This document shows, piece by piece, positions 43,806-53,398 of a stretch of 64,000 nucleotides of DNA. Origin of the DNA: Allotamlana fucoidanivorans. Its GTDB lineage: Bacteria; Bacteroidota; Bacteroidia; Flavobacteriales; Flavobacteriaceae. Under the pieces are notes generated by a model. It worked only from the letters and a program-made list of their open reading frames with translations. It ran no database searches and had not been told where the DNA came from. Positions within the stretch are counted from its first letter, which is position 1. Each line of letters opens with the position of its first letter. The stretch is taken from NCBI RefSeq assembly GCF_006265225.1, contig NZ_VDCS01000002.1, positions 124,001 to 188,000 on the forward strand, given 5' to 3'. Position numbers and translations under genes: made by a program.

Positions 43806-44495
43806 ATGAAAAAAACATTACTATTATTTACAGGTTTGTTAATGGGCTTAACAACTGTGTCAGCCACAACCTCAAATTATGATGTTGGACAAAAGAAAAT
43901 TCTTAAACACAAGAACAGATTTGCTCAACCAATTATGTTCATTGAACGTGGTGTTGAATTTTTAATCTTCCCAGATGGAAGCTTTGATTTCAATACAAAT
44001 TATTATGACCCGTATTATAATGATAATACGTATTATAAATCAAGTTCAAGACGAAGTAGTTTAAATGTCAATTACCGTGGACCCAATGTAAACATTGGAT
44101 ATTCTAACGGCCAAAATGGTGTTTATATTTCTAGAGACCGTTTTGGACAAGTAAGACGCGTTGGTAATGTATTTATCAATTATAATAGAAGAGGCCAAGT
44201 ATCTAGAGTAGGATCAGTTTACATTGATTATGGACGCGGAAGACATGCAACTTTAAGACAAGTTGGTGGCTTAAGGGTTCATTATAATGATTGGGGTGAA
44301 ATTACCAATGTCCGAGGGCAAGTTAATAGATTTAACGATACGTATTGTAATGTTAACGGTTGGCCATCTACCAATACTAGAAACGATATAGAAATTTGCC
44401 ACAATGATTGGTATGAAGGCGACGATTATGACGATAATTATTACTACTACAAGAGCAATGGAAAAGTAAAGAAACAAAAGAAAAGAAAACATTAA
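43806..44495 (+). CDS. Secreted FPDG-motif protein, paralogue 1
   Basis: The 229-residue protein has a signal peptide (about residues 1-20) and the block FIERGVEFLIFPDGSFDFN (near 44-62), shared with the protein at 45394. After it come three to four short repeats of the pattern G-x-V-x-x-V-G-x-x-x-I-x-Y (GQVRRVGNVFINY, GQVSRVGSVYIDY, RQVGGLRVHY), suggesting a repetitive beta structure. The C-terminus is acidic and tyrosine-rich, then lysine-rich. I do not recognise a named domain. A sigma-54-like promoter precedes it and a strong terminator follows. Confidence 0.82.
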   Translation: MKKTLLLFTGLLMGLTTVSATTSNYDVGQKKILKHKNRFAQPIMFIERGVEFLIFPDGSFDFNTNYYDPYYNDNTYYKSSSRRSSLNVNYRGPNVNIGYSNGQNGVYISRDRFGQVRRVGNVFINYNRRGQVSRVGSVYIDYGRGRHATLRQVGGLRVHYNDWGEITNVRGQVNRFNDTYCNVNGWPSTNTRNDIEICHNDWYEGDDYDDNYYYYKSNGKVKKQKKRKH

Positions 44496-44498
44496 CAG

Positions 44499-44524
44499 AA
44501 AAGGCGCCGATTGGCGCCTTTTTG
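44499..44524. terminator. Bidirectional terminator
   Basis: AAAAGGCGCC, a GATT loop and GGCGCCTTTT form a 10-base-pair stem between the convergent genes at 44495 and 44543. Confidence 0.92.
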
Positions 44525-44542
44525 ATTCAAATATTTCGCGGT

Positions 44543-45172
44543 TTATTTCGCAAATTTTAAAGTCCCATATTCTGTTACTAAAAAATATAATCCTGTATTT
44601 AATGTGGAAACACTAATTTCATTTGAAATTTCCCCCTCTAAAACTTTTTGCCCCGTAAGGTTATAAATTGAAAAACCACCATCAAATTTATCTTTCATTA
44701 CGATGGCATCTCTAACTGAACTATAAAAAGAATTTAGTTTGGCTTTGTTATAACCTTCAGTTGATAATGTCTCTTCAATAGTTATTACAGTGTTGTCATT
44801 AGTATAATTAGGTCCGCCATTATCATATTCGGCAAAAATCATTAATATATAAAAATTACCACTAGGCAACTCGCTTGTTAATGGAATTCCTGAGTCAACA
44901 GTATAATTATATATAACATTGTTTTGAGCATTTGGCTCAGTACCTGCTACAGCTGTATTAAAAGTATACTGATTTACTACTTGCCATGAAGAATTTAATT
45001 CACGTAATTGAACACCTAAGTAATTCAAATCTCCAGGAGTTACATCATAGCTTATATCCATCGAAATTGTCTCTCCCGGCGAAAGGTTTAAGTCTTCATT
45101 ATTCCATGTCACGGTTTGCGAAAAACTTAAAAAAGAAGTTAGTACCAAAAATAAAAAGTAATGTTTTTTCAT
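44543..45172 (-). CDS. T9SS type A sorting-domain protein
   Basis: The 209-residue protein has a signal peptide (MKKHYFLFLVLTSFLSFSQ) and a beta-sandwich-like middle (LSPGETISMDISYDV, SGNFYILMIFAEYDNGG). The C-terminal tail has FSIYNLTGQKVLEG and LNTGLYFLV, ending in a lysine-containing strand. That tail is the type A sorting signal for secretion through the type IX system used by gliding Bacteroidota. The passenger domain is not one I recognise. It supports assignment to Flavobacteriaceae and implies T9SS genes elsewhere. Confidence 0.9.
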   Translation of the reverse strand: MKKHYFLFLVLTSFLSFSQTVTWNNEDLNLSPGETISMDISYDVTPGDLNYLGVQLRELNSSWQVVNQYTFNTAVAGTEPNAQNNVIYNYTVDSGIPLTSELPSGNFYILMIFAEYDNGGPNYTNDNTVITIEETLSTEGYNKAKLNSFYSSVRDAIVMKDKFDGGFSIYNLTGQKVLEGEISNEISVSTLNTGLYFLVTEYGTLKFAK

Positions 45173-45345
45173 AATATTTAAATATTTAGTTAATAGTTAA
45201 AAACAAACTTAAACATTGCTTCAATTCATTAGTAAAAATTCAACTTGACATAAACTTAACAGCAAATAAAATTCAAAGCATTCACTGATTATAGCATTGT
45301 TTATTTGCGGGCTATAAAACCGATACATTTAAGCAATACCTTTTT

Positions 45346-45361
45346 TGGCACGCTGTTTGTA
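45346..45361 (+). promoter_or_regulatory. Sigma-54-like promoter upstream of 45394 gene
   Basis: TGGCACGCTGTTTGTA agrees closely with the -24/-12 consensus TGGCACG-N4-TTGCW: GG at 45347-45348, ten bases, then G45359 with T in place of C. A preceding T run is also typical. Predicted leader is about 23 bases. Confidence 0.65.
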
Positions 45362-45393
45362 GTTATTTCAACAGAACCATAAAATCTATCATT

Positions 45394-46635
45394 ATGAATA
45401 CTCTCAACATTTACCATGAACATTTTTTTAATGTATTAGAAACACGAAAAAAACTATTAGTGTCATTATTATTTGTAGCGTTTTTCGTATTTATATCTCA
45501 AAACGTATGGGCCAATAATAATGCGAGCTCAAACGAGCAGTCGCTTAACTATAATTACAACTATGGAAACTCTTTCATTTTTGTTGAAAATGGTGTAGAG
45601 TTTTCTGTTTTCCCAGATGGTCAGTTTGATTTCAATATCATAAGAAATAATTCAAGATTTAATATTTCATACAATTCACCACAAGTTAGCGTGAGTTTTA
45701 ATTCAGGACACAACTATGATGCCTATGTACAATATGATGAATTTGGTGCCGTAATTCAGGTTGAAAACATTCCGATTTTTTATGATGGTTATGGTAGAAT
45801 TGCTCAAGCTGGTAATGTGAATATATATTATAATAATTTTGGATATGTATCACGAGTTGGAGGTTTATACGTACACTATAATGGAGCAAACAGATTTTCT
45901 CATTGTACCGGATACATCAATATATACAACAGAAGATATGTTTATAGACCCTGGCATAATGCTTATAGAATTCCATATTACAAGCACTGTGTAGTTTACA
46001 ACAGACCGTACCGCGTAAACTATTACCCTGTAAGATATACATATCGCCGTCCTTTTTATAACAATTACAGGCCCGTAACTTCTGTTGGACGACGTAGCAA
46101 CGTGATACAAAGAAACAGAAGTTATGCCACTGCAAATAGAAGCAGAAAGAATATCACTCAAGTTAACAGAGTATCTAGTTCAAGACCTGTTACATATAAA
46201 AATAACGGACGACGTGATCAATATCATAAACCAAGTAAAAATCATAGAAATGAATACGCTAGTTTAAACAACAGAAAGTCACCACATACTAGCCCTAACA
46301 GACAATCTAGCGCTAAAAAACATTATGACACCCCTAGCAGAAAACCTAGCATGAGTTCTCATAAAAACACCACAACGCGTTTAGGGACACCTAGTAGACA
46401 AGGTGTAAACACTAAAAGCAGAACCTATTCACCAAAGCAAAACGGAAACCAAAGAAGTTATCAAAAACCAAATCCAAAAAATACGCGTATATATAGTAAT
46501 TCAACAACTAGAACATCTAGTTCAAATAGAAAAACAATTAAACCTAGAACTACAACAAGCAGACAACCAAGCAAAAATGTTGCGAGCAGAAGTTCTAGTA
46601 ATCATACAAAGTCGTCAACAAGAAGACGCTCTTAA
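45394..46635 (+). CDS. Secreted FPDG-motif protein with basic low-complexity tail, paralogue 2
   Basis: The 413-residue protein has an extended N-terminus, a hydrophobic signal segment (about 20-42), then FVENGVEFSVFPDGQFDFN (near 62-80) as in paralogue 1. Repeats of the same pattern follow (FGAVIQVENIPIFY, YGRIAQAGNVNIYY, FGYVSRVGGLYVHY). From about residue 175 it turns very rich in Y and R, and from about 235 to the end into S/T/N/R/K low complexity with many R-S steps. The tail is strongly basic and probably disordered; binding to acidic polymers or nucleic acid is conceivable, as inference. A terminator follows at 46661. Confidence 0.8.
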   Translation: MNTLNIYHEHFFNVLETRKKLLVSLLFVAFFVFISQNVWANNNASSNEQSLNYNYNYGNSFIFVENGVEFSVFPDGQFDFNIIRNNSRFNISYNSPQVSVSFNSGHNYDAYVQYDEFGAVIQVENIPIFYDGYGRIAQAGNVNIYYNNFGYVSRVGGLYVHYNGANRFSHCTGYINIYNRRYVYRPWHNAYRIPYYKHCVVYNRPYRVNYYPVRYTYRRPFYNNYRPVTSVGRRSNVIQRNRSYATANRSRKNITQVNRVSSSRPVTYKNNGRRDQYHKPSKNHRNEYASLNNRKSPHTSPNRQSSAKKHYDTPSRKPSMSSHKNTTTRLGTPSRQGVNTKSRTYSPKQNGNQRSYQKPNPKNTRIYSNSTTRTSSSNRKTIKPRTTTSRQPSKNVASRSSSNHTKSSTRRRS

Positions 46636-46656
46636 AATTTTGGTTGGTTAGTTAGG

Positions 46657-46703
46657 AAAGCCCTGCAAACTGTTTGCCTCAAAGCAACGTTGCGGGGTTT
46701 TTC
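46657..46703 (+). terminator. Terminator after 45394 gene
   Basis: CCCTGCAA (46661-46668) pairs with TTGCGGGG (46690-46697) across a 21-base loop and is followed by TTTTT. Confidence 0.7.
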
Positions 46704-46717
46704 GTCTTTAATCATTA

Positions 46718-48175
46718 CTAACTTCTTCTTAAATAGTGGTTTGCAATACTCGTTAAATCTTCTGAAAAATCAAATTTATAAATCAGAAAGACATACAGTA
46801 CAACCACTAAAACAGATTTTAAAACAATATTAATGATTGGAGAAAAATTAAAATCCCAAAAATAAAATCCTAAAACAAATAAAATTAGAAACCCACCAAT
46901 TTTTAAGGTTTTTAAAGAAAAAGGAAATAGTTTAAATTTTGAATACACAAAAACGAGTTTAATACTGTTATAAATTATTACAGCCAAAAAAGTAGCCACC
47001 CCTGCCCCATTAATACCCAACCATGGGATAAAGAACATATTTAAAACAACCATGAGCACCACTAAAACAACTCCTAGTACTAAAACCATTCTATAATAAT
47101 CACTATTAAATAAAATAGAATTATTACTACCTAAAGCATTATCAAACAATTTTACAAAGCTAATCATGAATACCACCCATAGCCCTACACTAAATTCAGA
47201 AGGAATTATTTTATACAGTTCGTTTATATTCAAAACAATTAGCAAAAATATCAAACCACCAACTATGGTTAAATTTATAGAACTACGTTTGTACAAATCT
47301 CCCAATGCCTCAAAATCTTTATCGTTTAAATATTTCGCAGAAAGCGGCATTAAAATTTGATGCATAGAACGTTGTGGAACAGCTATTACAGTTGCAATAA
47401 AAATAGCTACATTATAATAGGCTATTTGCTCAATTTCAATATAATAACCCAACATTACCTTGTCAACATCCAATAAAATGGTTGCAATTGATCCTGCTAC
47501 AATAATAAGTAATGAATATTTTAAAATTCGATTAAATTGAGGCGGAAGTTTCCATGTAAGTATAGGTGGCTTTAAGTTAAATGCATAAATTTTCATGATA
47601 AGAGTTCGCACAACATAAACACAAACAAGCCCTATCATAAATTGCTGTACATTTAAAACCTCAAAGAAAAGCATAAAAAGCAAGAGCATGGTACCAACTC
47701 TATGAAAAACCTCCTTCATAAAGTTACCAAAAACTGTTTGCATTTGCACTTTTGCCCAAGCGAAAAAAATTTCAAAATATGCCAATGCTATTGCTATGAA
47801 TATGGTATGCCACAAATAATCTTTTATAATTCCATTTTTATGTGCTAAAAATCCTCCAATAGTATCATAGCCTAGTAAAAGAAAAAAACTTAATGGCACA
47901 ATTAAAAACAAAGGCATTATTAACACCAGCGTTAAAAAACCATTAATAGAGGTTCTTGTTTTGAAAGAGGAGTAAAATTTCACCAGTGTATTATGCATAC
48001 CAAAAGACATTAGGGGCATAATAACATATGCTAAAGAAAGCATAAACCCAACCAAGCCATAATAACTATCACTCAAAAACTTAGTATACAGAAACAAAGT
48101 ATTGATGGCTCCTATTCCAAACCCTATATAGGTTGAAATTATATTTTTAAACGATTGTGTGGCAACTAAACCCAT
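46718..48175 (-). CDS. Polysaccharide flippase (MATE/MVF superfamily)
   Basis: The 485-residue protein is an integral membrane transporter with about 12-14 spans, opening SFKNIISTYIGFGIGAINTLFL and containing GMHNTLVKFYS. It resembles the O-antigen/teichoic acid flippases, and differs clearly from the Wzx-like protein at 1483. It starts directly after the glycosyltransferase stop codon, so the two are coupled. In flavobacteria the order DUF4834-YfhO-glycosyltransferase-flippase recurs, and it probably serves a conserved glycan or glycoprotein pathway rather than the variable capsule. Confidence 0.86.
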   Translation of the reverse strand: MGLVATQSFKNIISTYIGFGIGAINTLFLYTKFLSDSYYGLVGFMLSLAYVIMPLMSFGMHNTLVKFYSSFKTRTSINGFLTLVLIMPLFLIVPLSFFLLLGYDTIGGFLAHKNGIIKDYLWHTIFIAIALAYFEIFFAWAKVQMQTVFGNFMKEVFHRVGTMLLLFMLFFEVLNVQQFMIGLVCVYVVRTLIMKIYAFNLKPPILTWKLPPQFNRILKYSLLIIVAGSIATILLDVDKVMLGYYIEIEQIAYYNVAIFIATVIAVPQRSMHQILMPLSAKYLNDKDFEALGDLYKRSSINLTIVGGLIFLLIVLNINELYKIIPSEFSVGLWVVFMISFVKLFDNALGSNNSILFNSDYYRMVLVLGVVLVVLMVVLNMFFIPWLGINGAGVATFLAVIIYNSIKLVFVYSKFKLFPFSLKTLKIGGFLILFVLGFYFWDFNFSPIINIVLKSVLVVVLYVFLIYKFDFSEDLTSIANHYLRRS

Positions 48176-49456
48176 TTAAAGTAATTTATACAATGTTCCT
48201 GCAAGTGACTTTCTGTGGTATTTTTGCAAACCTATAGGATGACTAATCAATGCATTGTTTTTGTATAAGTCATAACCCTTCAAAATATAGCGTTTTATGG
48301 CTTCATAATCTTCATAATTAAAGTAAACACCTGTATTAGTTTCTTTAATTATTTTCTCAACATCTGAACCCTTAGGGCCAACCGCTATAATTGGTCTATT
48401 TGAAACCATATATTCAAAAAGTTTACCAGGGATAATACACTTCGTTTCTTCAGAATTGATTTCAATCAAAAGAAGTAATTGTGATTTTTTCTGAAACACA
48501 ATAGACTCTTCATGAGATACATAGCCTACATTATTTACATAATTACTCAATCCTATTAATTCAAGAGATTTAAATACTTCTTCACTTACAGTCCCCACGA
48601 GATTAAGTTGAAAATCTTTTGCAAAACCAGTATGCTCTCTTAATAGATCTGCTAATACTTGCCATAAAACTTCAGGATTGCGTTTTGATAAAAGCGAACC
48701 AATATGTGCTAGTGTAAATTTTGAATCCATTTCAAAATCAACCCTTTTCTCATTATCATACCCATTAGTAATTACAGTAACAGGTTTATTTGTAATATTG
48801 AGAAATTCATTTTTGGTAACAAAACTAGTTACAATAATGTCATCAGCTGTATTTAAGACTCGGTTTTCTAGTTGTTTGTGTTTCTTCTGAGCATAGCCAG
48901 TAAGTTTCAACTGTTTATGGTAACCAATAGTTGTCCACGGATCTCTAAAATCTGCAATCCACTTTATTTTTAATTCTTTTTTTAAGCCTAACCCTATGAG
49001 GTGCAGACTATGTGGCGGCCCCGTTGTTATGACTGTTTCAATACCTTCTTTTTTAATGATACCCATCAAGGTTTTAATAGAAGGTTTTACCCAGCCCACT
49101 CTAGCATCAGGGATAAAACAATTTCCTCGAATAAACAGCATCATTTTTTCTACCAGTGATTGCTTTTTTTTATCAGATATAATGCCTTTACTTATAGTTT
49201 TTGAAGTTTTTTTAAAAAACAAACTAGCCCATTTATAAGGCTCATTGATTGGTTGTTTAATAATTTTTACTTCCGTTGGCACATCTTGATTAAGACTTGT
49301 ATCTTGAAGAGGATAATTGGGGTTTTCAGGAATAAAAACAATAGGTTCTATGCCAAAATCAGGAAGGTACTTAACAAACTTTAACCAACGTTGTACACCT
49401 GGACCTCCAGCAGGCGGCCAGTAGTAGGTAATGATTAACACTTTCTTTTTATTCAT
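48176..49456 (-). CDS. Glycosyltransferase (GT4-like)
   Basis: The 426-residue protein opens LIITYYWPPAGGPGVQRWLKF, the characteristic start of a flavobacterial glycosyltransferase group. It has TTGPPHSLHLIGLGL, WIADFRDPW and a C-terminal IPGKLFEYMVSNRPIIAVGP donor-binding block. It is GT-B fold and cytoplasmic or peripheral. It is cotranscribed with the YfhO gene (24 bases upstream) and the flippase (0 bases downstream). The acceptor is unknown. Confidence 0.88.
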   Translation of the reverse strand: MNKKKVLIITYYWPPAGGPGVQRWLKFVKYLPDFGIEPIVFIPENPNYPLQDTSLNQDVPTEVKIIKQPINEPYKWASLFFKKTSKTISKGIISDKKKQSLVEKMMLFIRGNCFIPDARVGWVKPSIKTLMGIIKKEGIETVITTGPPHSLHLIGLGLKKELKIKWIADFRDPWTTIGYHKQLKLTGYAQKKHKQLENRVLNTADDIIVTSFVTKNEFLNITNKPVTVITNGYDNEKRVDFEMDSKFTLAHIGSLLSKRNPEVLWQVLADLLREHTGFAKDFQLNLVGTVSEEVFKSLELIGLSNYVNNVGYVSHEESIVFQKKSQLLLLIEINSEETKCIIPGKLFEYMVSNRPIIAVGPKGSDVEKIIKETNTGVYFNYEDYEAIKRYILKGYDLYKNNALISHPIGLQKYHRKSLAGTLYKLL

Positions 49457-49480
49457 GCAACATGGATTAAAACATAATCA

Positions 49481-51910
49481 CTACACCCCTTCTATCTTCT
49501 TATTTCTTATCCTAAACTCATAAAATAACCCTCCCAACAACACTAAAGCAACTGCTATAGAACTTGCCAATGCAATACTGCTACCTGTTTTAACCACGTC
49601 AGGTTCAAACTTAAACTCGATAGTGTGGCTTCCTGCTGTTACAGGCAATCCTCTTAAAATATAATTAACACGTATATGATCTACTTCATTGCCATCAATA
49701 AAAGTCTTCCAGCCGTGAGGGTAATAGATTTCAGAAAACACCGCAAAACCATCATTTTTATTGTTTGATGTATACTTCAAATAGTTAGGTTTTACTTCTT
49801 TTAAAGCAATTGAAGCTAAGGAATCAAGAGTAAATGTTTTATTTGATGCAATTGAAGCTGATGTTGTAACGGCTTTAGTTTTGGTTTCTAAACTATCTAG
49901 GACTAAAATTTCATCGTTGGCAGAATTTAACCTATCCAACTCTTTTACAAACCATGCATTTCCATTAGCTGTTTCATTCATATAGGGTATAGCATTCCCT
50001 TCTTCATCCTGGCCAACAATATATTTTGTATTGAGCATATTTAAAACGTTGATATTGTTTTTAACAATATAAAAGTCAAACACTTCTCTATATCGTCTTA
50101 GTTCTGCAGCATTGTACCCATTAAGAGAATTATGGAAATAAGATGGTTTTGAGGGGCCTGAAACCAAATCATAAACTCGATAATACGTGGTGTCTCTTAA
50201 AATAAATTGGTCTGCCTCACTTGCTTGAAATGGTTCATTCATTTGCACACTAGGCACAAAATCTTCGGTATTTACATACCGTCTATCAACACCAATCAAA
50301 TCAAACAGAATAAGAGCTCCAACAAGTATTAATACCACTTTTTCCTGAAGTTTTTCTTTTAGAAACGCAAACAATATACTTGCAAGTACTAACACCAGCG
50401 CCAAAGTACGTAGGGTATCTTCAGTAAATAGTGTTTTTCGATCTGCTTTTAAGGCACTTGTAAAATCTGGTCCATAATTTTGTCTATATATACCATCATT
50501 CGCTCCTACAAAATCAAATAAACTCGATTTAAACACTAAAAACAAAACACTAAGCCCAGCGGTAATAAGCGTAGTATACTTTAAAGCGTTTAATTTTTCG
50601 TCTTTATTCTCCGTTCCATTTACCCATTTAGACAATCCTACAACAGCAAGGGCAGGAACACATAGCTCTAAAACTACCTGAATAGAACTTACAGCTCTAA
50701 ACTTATTGTAAAGTGGTACATAATCAATAAAAAAGTTGGTTAAAAACCCAAAGTTCTTTCCATACGACAACAAAAGGGATAGTAATGTTCCTCCAACCAA
50801 CCACCACTTTAATCGTCCTTTAACCAAAAACAACGCCAAAATAAATAAGAATATTACAACCGCACCTACATAGGCTGGTGCCTCAACAATAGGTTGATTA
50901 CCCCAATACATAGGCGCTCGTTTAACGGCTTCAGAGGCTTGCGCTGATGTTGCGCCTAACTTTCTATAAGCATTATAGGTGGCAGAGTTTTTTCCAACAT
51001 CCTCACCATTTCCGCCTCCCATAAATCTAGGAATAAACAAGTTAAATGTTTCAACAATGCCATAGCTAAATTGTGTAATATAATCTCTGTCAAGTCCAGT
51101 TGTAGCTATCTTAGTGGAACCATCAGGGTTAATGGTTAATTCGCTTTTACTACGTTTACTTTCTTTTACATATTCTTTTGTAGCCAAAATATTAGTTGCA
51201 TTCATCGCGATAGAAAGCACCACTGCAACCAACAAAACTCCAACAGATTTAAAATACTGGAACAAACTGTTTTTTTTGTAAGCATCATACAAATACACAA
51301 TACCTAAAATCACCACCAAAAACATGAGATAATAGGTCATTTGAAAATGATTCGCAACCAATTCTAAGCCCATAGCTATGGTTGTGAGCAAAAAACCAGC
51401 AACATATTTTTTTCTGAAGACCAATAAAATGCCACTCAACACTAATGGCATATATGCAATAGCATGAGCTTTACTGTTGTGACCAACCCCTAATATTATA
51501 ATTAAATATGTTGAAAAACCAAATGCTAACGCTCCAATAAAAGCCAGCTTAATATCTACTTTCAGCACCAATAAAAACACATAAAAGCCAAACAGATACA
51601 AAAACAAATAATCTGCAGGTCTTGGCAAAAACCGTAGAGCTGAGTCTAATTTTTTAATATAATTATGGGGGTATCTCGCGCCTAACTGATAGGTAGGCAT
51701 ACCACCAAAAGCACTATTTGTCCAATACGTTTCATCTCCTGTTTCTGCCTTAAAGTCCTTCTGCTGTTTACTCATTCCTATAAACTGCACTATATCACTT
51801 TGATATATAGTTTTGCCTTCTAAAACAGGACTAAAATACGCTAGAGATACTATAACAAAACCCAGCAAAATAAGTAAATGCGGTAAGAACTTTTTAATGG
51901 AAAATGACAT
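49481..51910 (-). CDS. YfhO family membrane protein
   Basis: The 809-residue protein has about 13 membrane spans and large extracytoplasmic loops, with the YfhO markers FQMTYY, GGNGEDVG and a C-terminal beta domain (EIYYPHGWKTFIDG, LRGLPVTAGSHTIEF) before the last helix. YfhO proteins are GT-C-like and act in glycosylating surface polymers, as shown for lipoteichoic acid in Firmicutes. Here it sits with a glycosyltransferase and a flippase, consistent with transfer of a lipid-linked sugar at the outer face of the membrane. Confidence 0.9.
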   Translation of the reverse strand: MSFSIKKFLPHLLILLGFVIVSLAYFSPVLEGKTIYQSDIVQFIGMSKQQKDFKAETGDETYWTNSAFGGMPTYQLGARYPHNYIKKLDSALRFLPRPADYLFLYLFGFYVFLLVLKVDIKLAFIGALAFGFSTYLIIILGVGHNSKAHAIAYMPLVLSGILLVFRKKYVAGFLLTTIAMGLELVANHFQMTYYLMFLVVILGIVYLYDAYKKNSLFQYFKSVGVLLVAVVLSIAMNATNILATKEYVKESKRSKSELTINPDGSTKIATTGLDRDYITQFSYGIVETFNLFIPRFMGGGNGEDVGKNSATYNAYRKLGATSAQASEAVKRAPMYWGNQPIVEAPAYVGAVVIFLFILALFLVKGRLKWWLVGGTLLSLLLSYGKNFGFLTNFFIDYVPLYNKFRAVSSIQVVLELCVPALAVVGLSKWVNGTENKDEKLNALKYTTLITAGLSVLFLVFKSSLFDFVGANDGIYRQNYGPDFTSALKADRKTLFTEDTLRTLALVLVLASILFAFLKEKLQEKVVLILVGALILFDLIGVDRRYVNTEDFVPSVQMNEPFQASEADQFILRDTTYYRVYDLVSGPSKPSYFHNSLNGYNAAELRRYREVFDFYIVKNNINVLNMLNTKYIVGQDEEGNAIPYMNETANGNAWFVKELDRLNSANDEILVLDSLETKTKAVTTSASIASNKTFTLDSLASIALKEVKPNYLKYTSNNKNDGFAVFSEIYYPHGWKTFIDGNEVDHIRVNYILRGLPVTAGSHTIEFKFEPDVVKTGSSIALASSIAVALVLLGGLFYEFRIRNKKIEGV

Positions 51911-51938
51911 GAGTTGGTTTTAGAAAATGATGTCGAAA

Positions 51939-52226
51939 TTAATCAATTTCTTCGTAATCTACATATTCACCAACGTCTTTATTTGAAGTTTTGGTTTTAG
52001 GCATTTTATCAATAGTTACTTCGCCTTCTTTTTTTATGTTGTCTTGTTGGTTAGTTGTATTTTGAAAATTACCAAATTGTCCACCAAATCGTTCTTGCGC
52101 CTTCTTTGACACATATTTAAAGAGAAACGGAGACAAGAGACGTGCAATGATTTTGATACCAAAATAAACTAAAAGAATTATAAGGATCATCCTAACAAGA
52201 CCTGTCACAGATGCATATTGTAGCAT
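51939..52226 (-). CDS. DUF4834 family protein
   Basis: From ATG 52226 this is a 95-residue protein with one N-terminal membrane span (LVRMILIILLVYFGIKIIARLL) and a charged tail ending VGEYVDYEEID. It fits DUF4834, a short Bacteroidota membrane protein of unknown function. A nine-residue longer start (52253) is possible but less like the family. It is the first gene of the DUF4834-YfhO-glycosyltransferase-flippase operon. Confidence 0.85.
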   Translation of the reverse strand: MLQYASVTGLVRMILIILLVYFGIKIIARLLSPFLFKYVSKKAQERFGGQFGNFQNTTNQQDNIKKEGEVTIDKMPKTKTSNKDVGEYVDYEEID

Positions 52227-52356
52227 AACTATAGTTTTAAGGCAAAAATACAATTCTACAGCCTTAAAAAAGACCGATCAGTTATAAAAAAAATATAAAA
52301 TATCTATATTTGGATAGCTATACACTAATATTTACCTATAAACACACCTAAGTTTT

Positions 52357-53373
52357 ATGACTATATCCCCAAACAAACAAATTTTCTTTTTATTGCTTAG
52401 TTTAATGAGCATCAATGCTTTTTGCCAATATACAGACGTTATAAATTCAAACCGACCAGGTGCTTCCAGAAGTGCTTTTTCAGTAGGCACCAATGTACTT
52501 CAGTTTGAAGCTGGTCCTTTCTTAATAAAAGAAGACCGTACACCAGCTGCCGCTTATGAGGTTTCTGGTTATGGTGTAGATTTTGCTGTTCGATATGGTT
52601 TATTATTAGAACCGTTAGAAATAAATATTGAGGGCACATACCAAAACGACACAAAATCATTTAAGACTAGCATACCCAACGAAGAAGATCGAGCTAATTT
52701 TAAACACCTCGCTTTTGGCGCCAAATATTTGGTTTATGACCCTTATAAAAATACAGAAGAAGACAAACCTAATTTATATAGCTGGAAAGCTAACAGACAA
52801 TTTAAATGGAAATCATTAATACCCGCTGTTTCCGTTTATTTAGGAGCAAATTATGACACCAAAACAAACCCCTATACCGCACCTGGTATTGAAGGATTTA
52901 GTCCTAAAGTGATGTTGGCTACTCAGCATAATTTTTCTGGGGGATGGGTGTTTGTCATGAACTTTATTAAAGACCGTATAGGAACCGATCAATCTGATTT
53001 TCAATACATTTTAACATTAACACATGCGTTTAGTCCGCAATGGGTTATCTTTGGGGAAACTCAGGGCATTAAAAGTGATTTTTATGCCGATAATTTATTT
53101 AGATTTGGCGGAGCTTATTTATGGGGTAAAAATTTTCAGTTAGACACCGCGGTTACATTCAACACGAAAGATACACCGTCTGTTTTTAGCGTTAATTTAG
53201 GTGCTTCGTATAGATTAGATTTTCACAAAGATAAGGAGCTGGATAATGGAACTTCAGCTAAAGATGAAGGCAAAAGAAGAAAAAATCGAAGAGGACGTAA
53301 AAAGAAAAGTAGCGCCACAGAAAACCCCGTAAACGATAAAAGACAAAAGAAAGATATTAATTTTGATGACTAA
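52357..53373 (+). CDS. Outer-membrane transporter-like beta-barrel protein
   Basis: The 338-residue protein has a signal peptide (to about residue 23, INAFCQ) and then the conserved INSNRPGASRSAFSVGTNVLQFE opening of the flavobacterial transporter family related to Phenol_MetA_deg (PF13557). Alternating strands typical of an outer-membrane barrel follow. The last 50 residues are a lysine- and arginine-rich tail beyond the barrel. A TATATTTG box (52305-52312) fits a -7 element. The substrate is unknown. Confidence 0.82.
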   Translation: MTISPNKQIFFLLLSLMSINAFCQYTDVINSNRPGASRSAFSVGTNVLQFEAGPFLIKEDRTPAAAYEVSGYGVDFAVRYGLLLEPLEINIEGTYQNDTKSFKTSIPNEEDRANFKHLAFGAKYLVYDPYKNTEEDKPNLYSWKANRQFKWKSLIPAVSVYLGANYDTKTNPYTAPGIEGFSPKVMLATQHNFSGGWVFVMNFIKDRIGTDQSDFQYILTLTHAFSPQWVIFGETQGIKSDFYADNLFRFGGAYLWGKNFQLDTAVTFNTKDTPSVFSVNLGASYRLDFHKDKELDNGTSAKDEGKRRKNRRGRKKKSSATENPVNDKRQKKDINFDD

Positions 53374-53398
53374 TTTTACAAAGCATCAATAAAGCATT

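Noticed and set aside
45865..46161. Minus-strand frames inside the 45394 gene
   Set aside because: They arise from the biased composition of the Y/R-rich region of the + gene and have no signal or domain.
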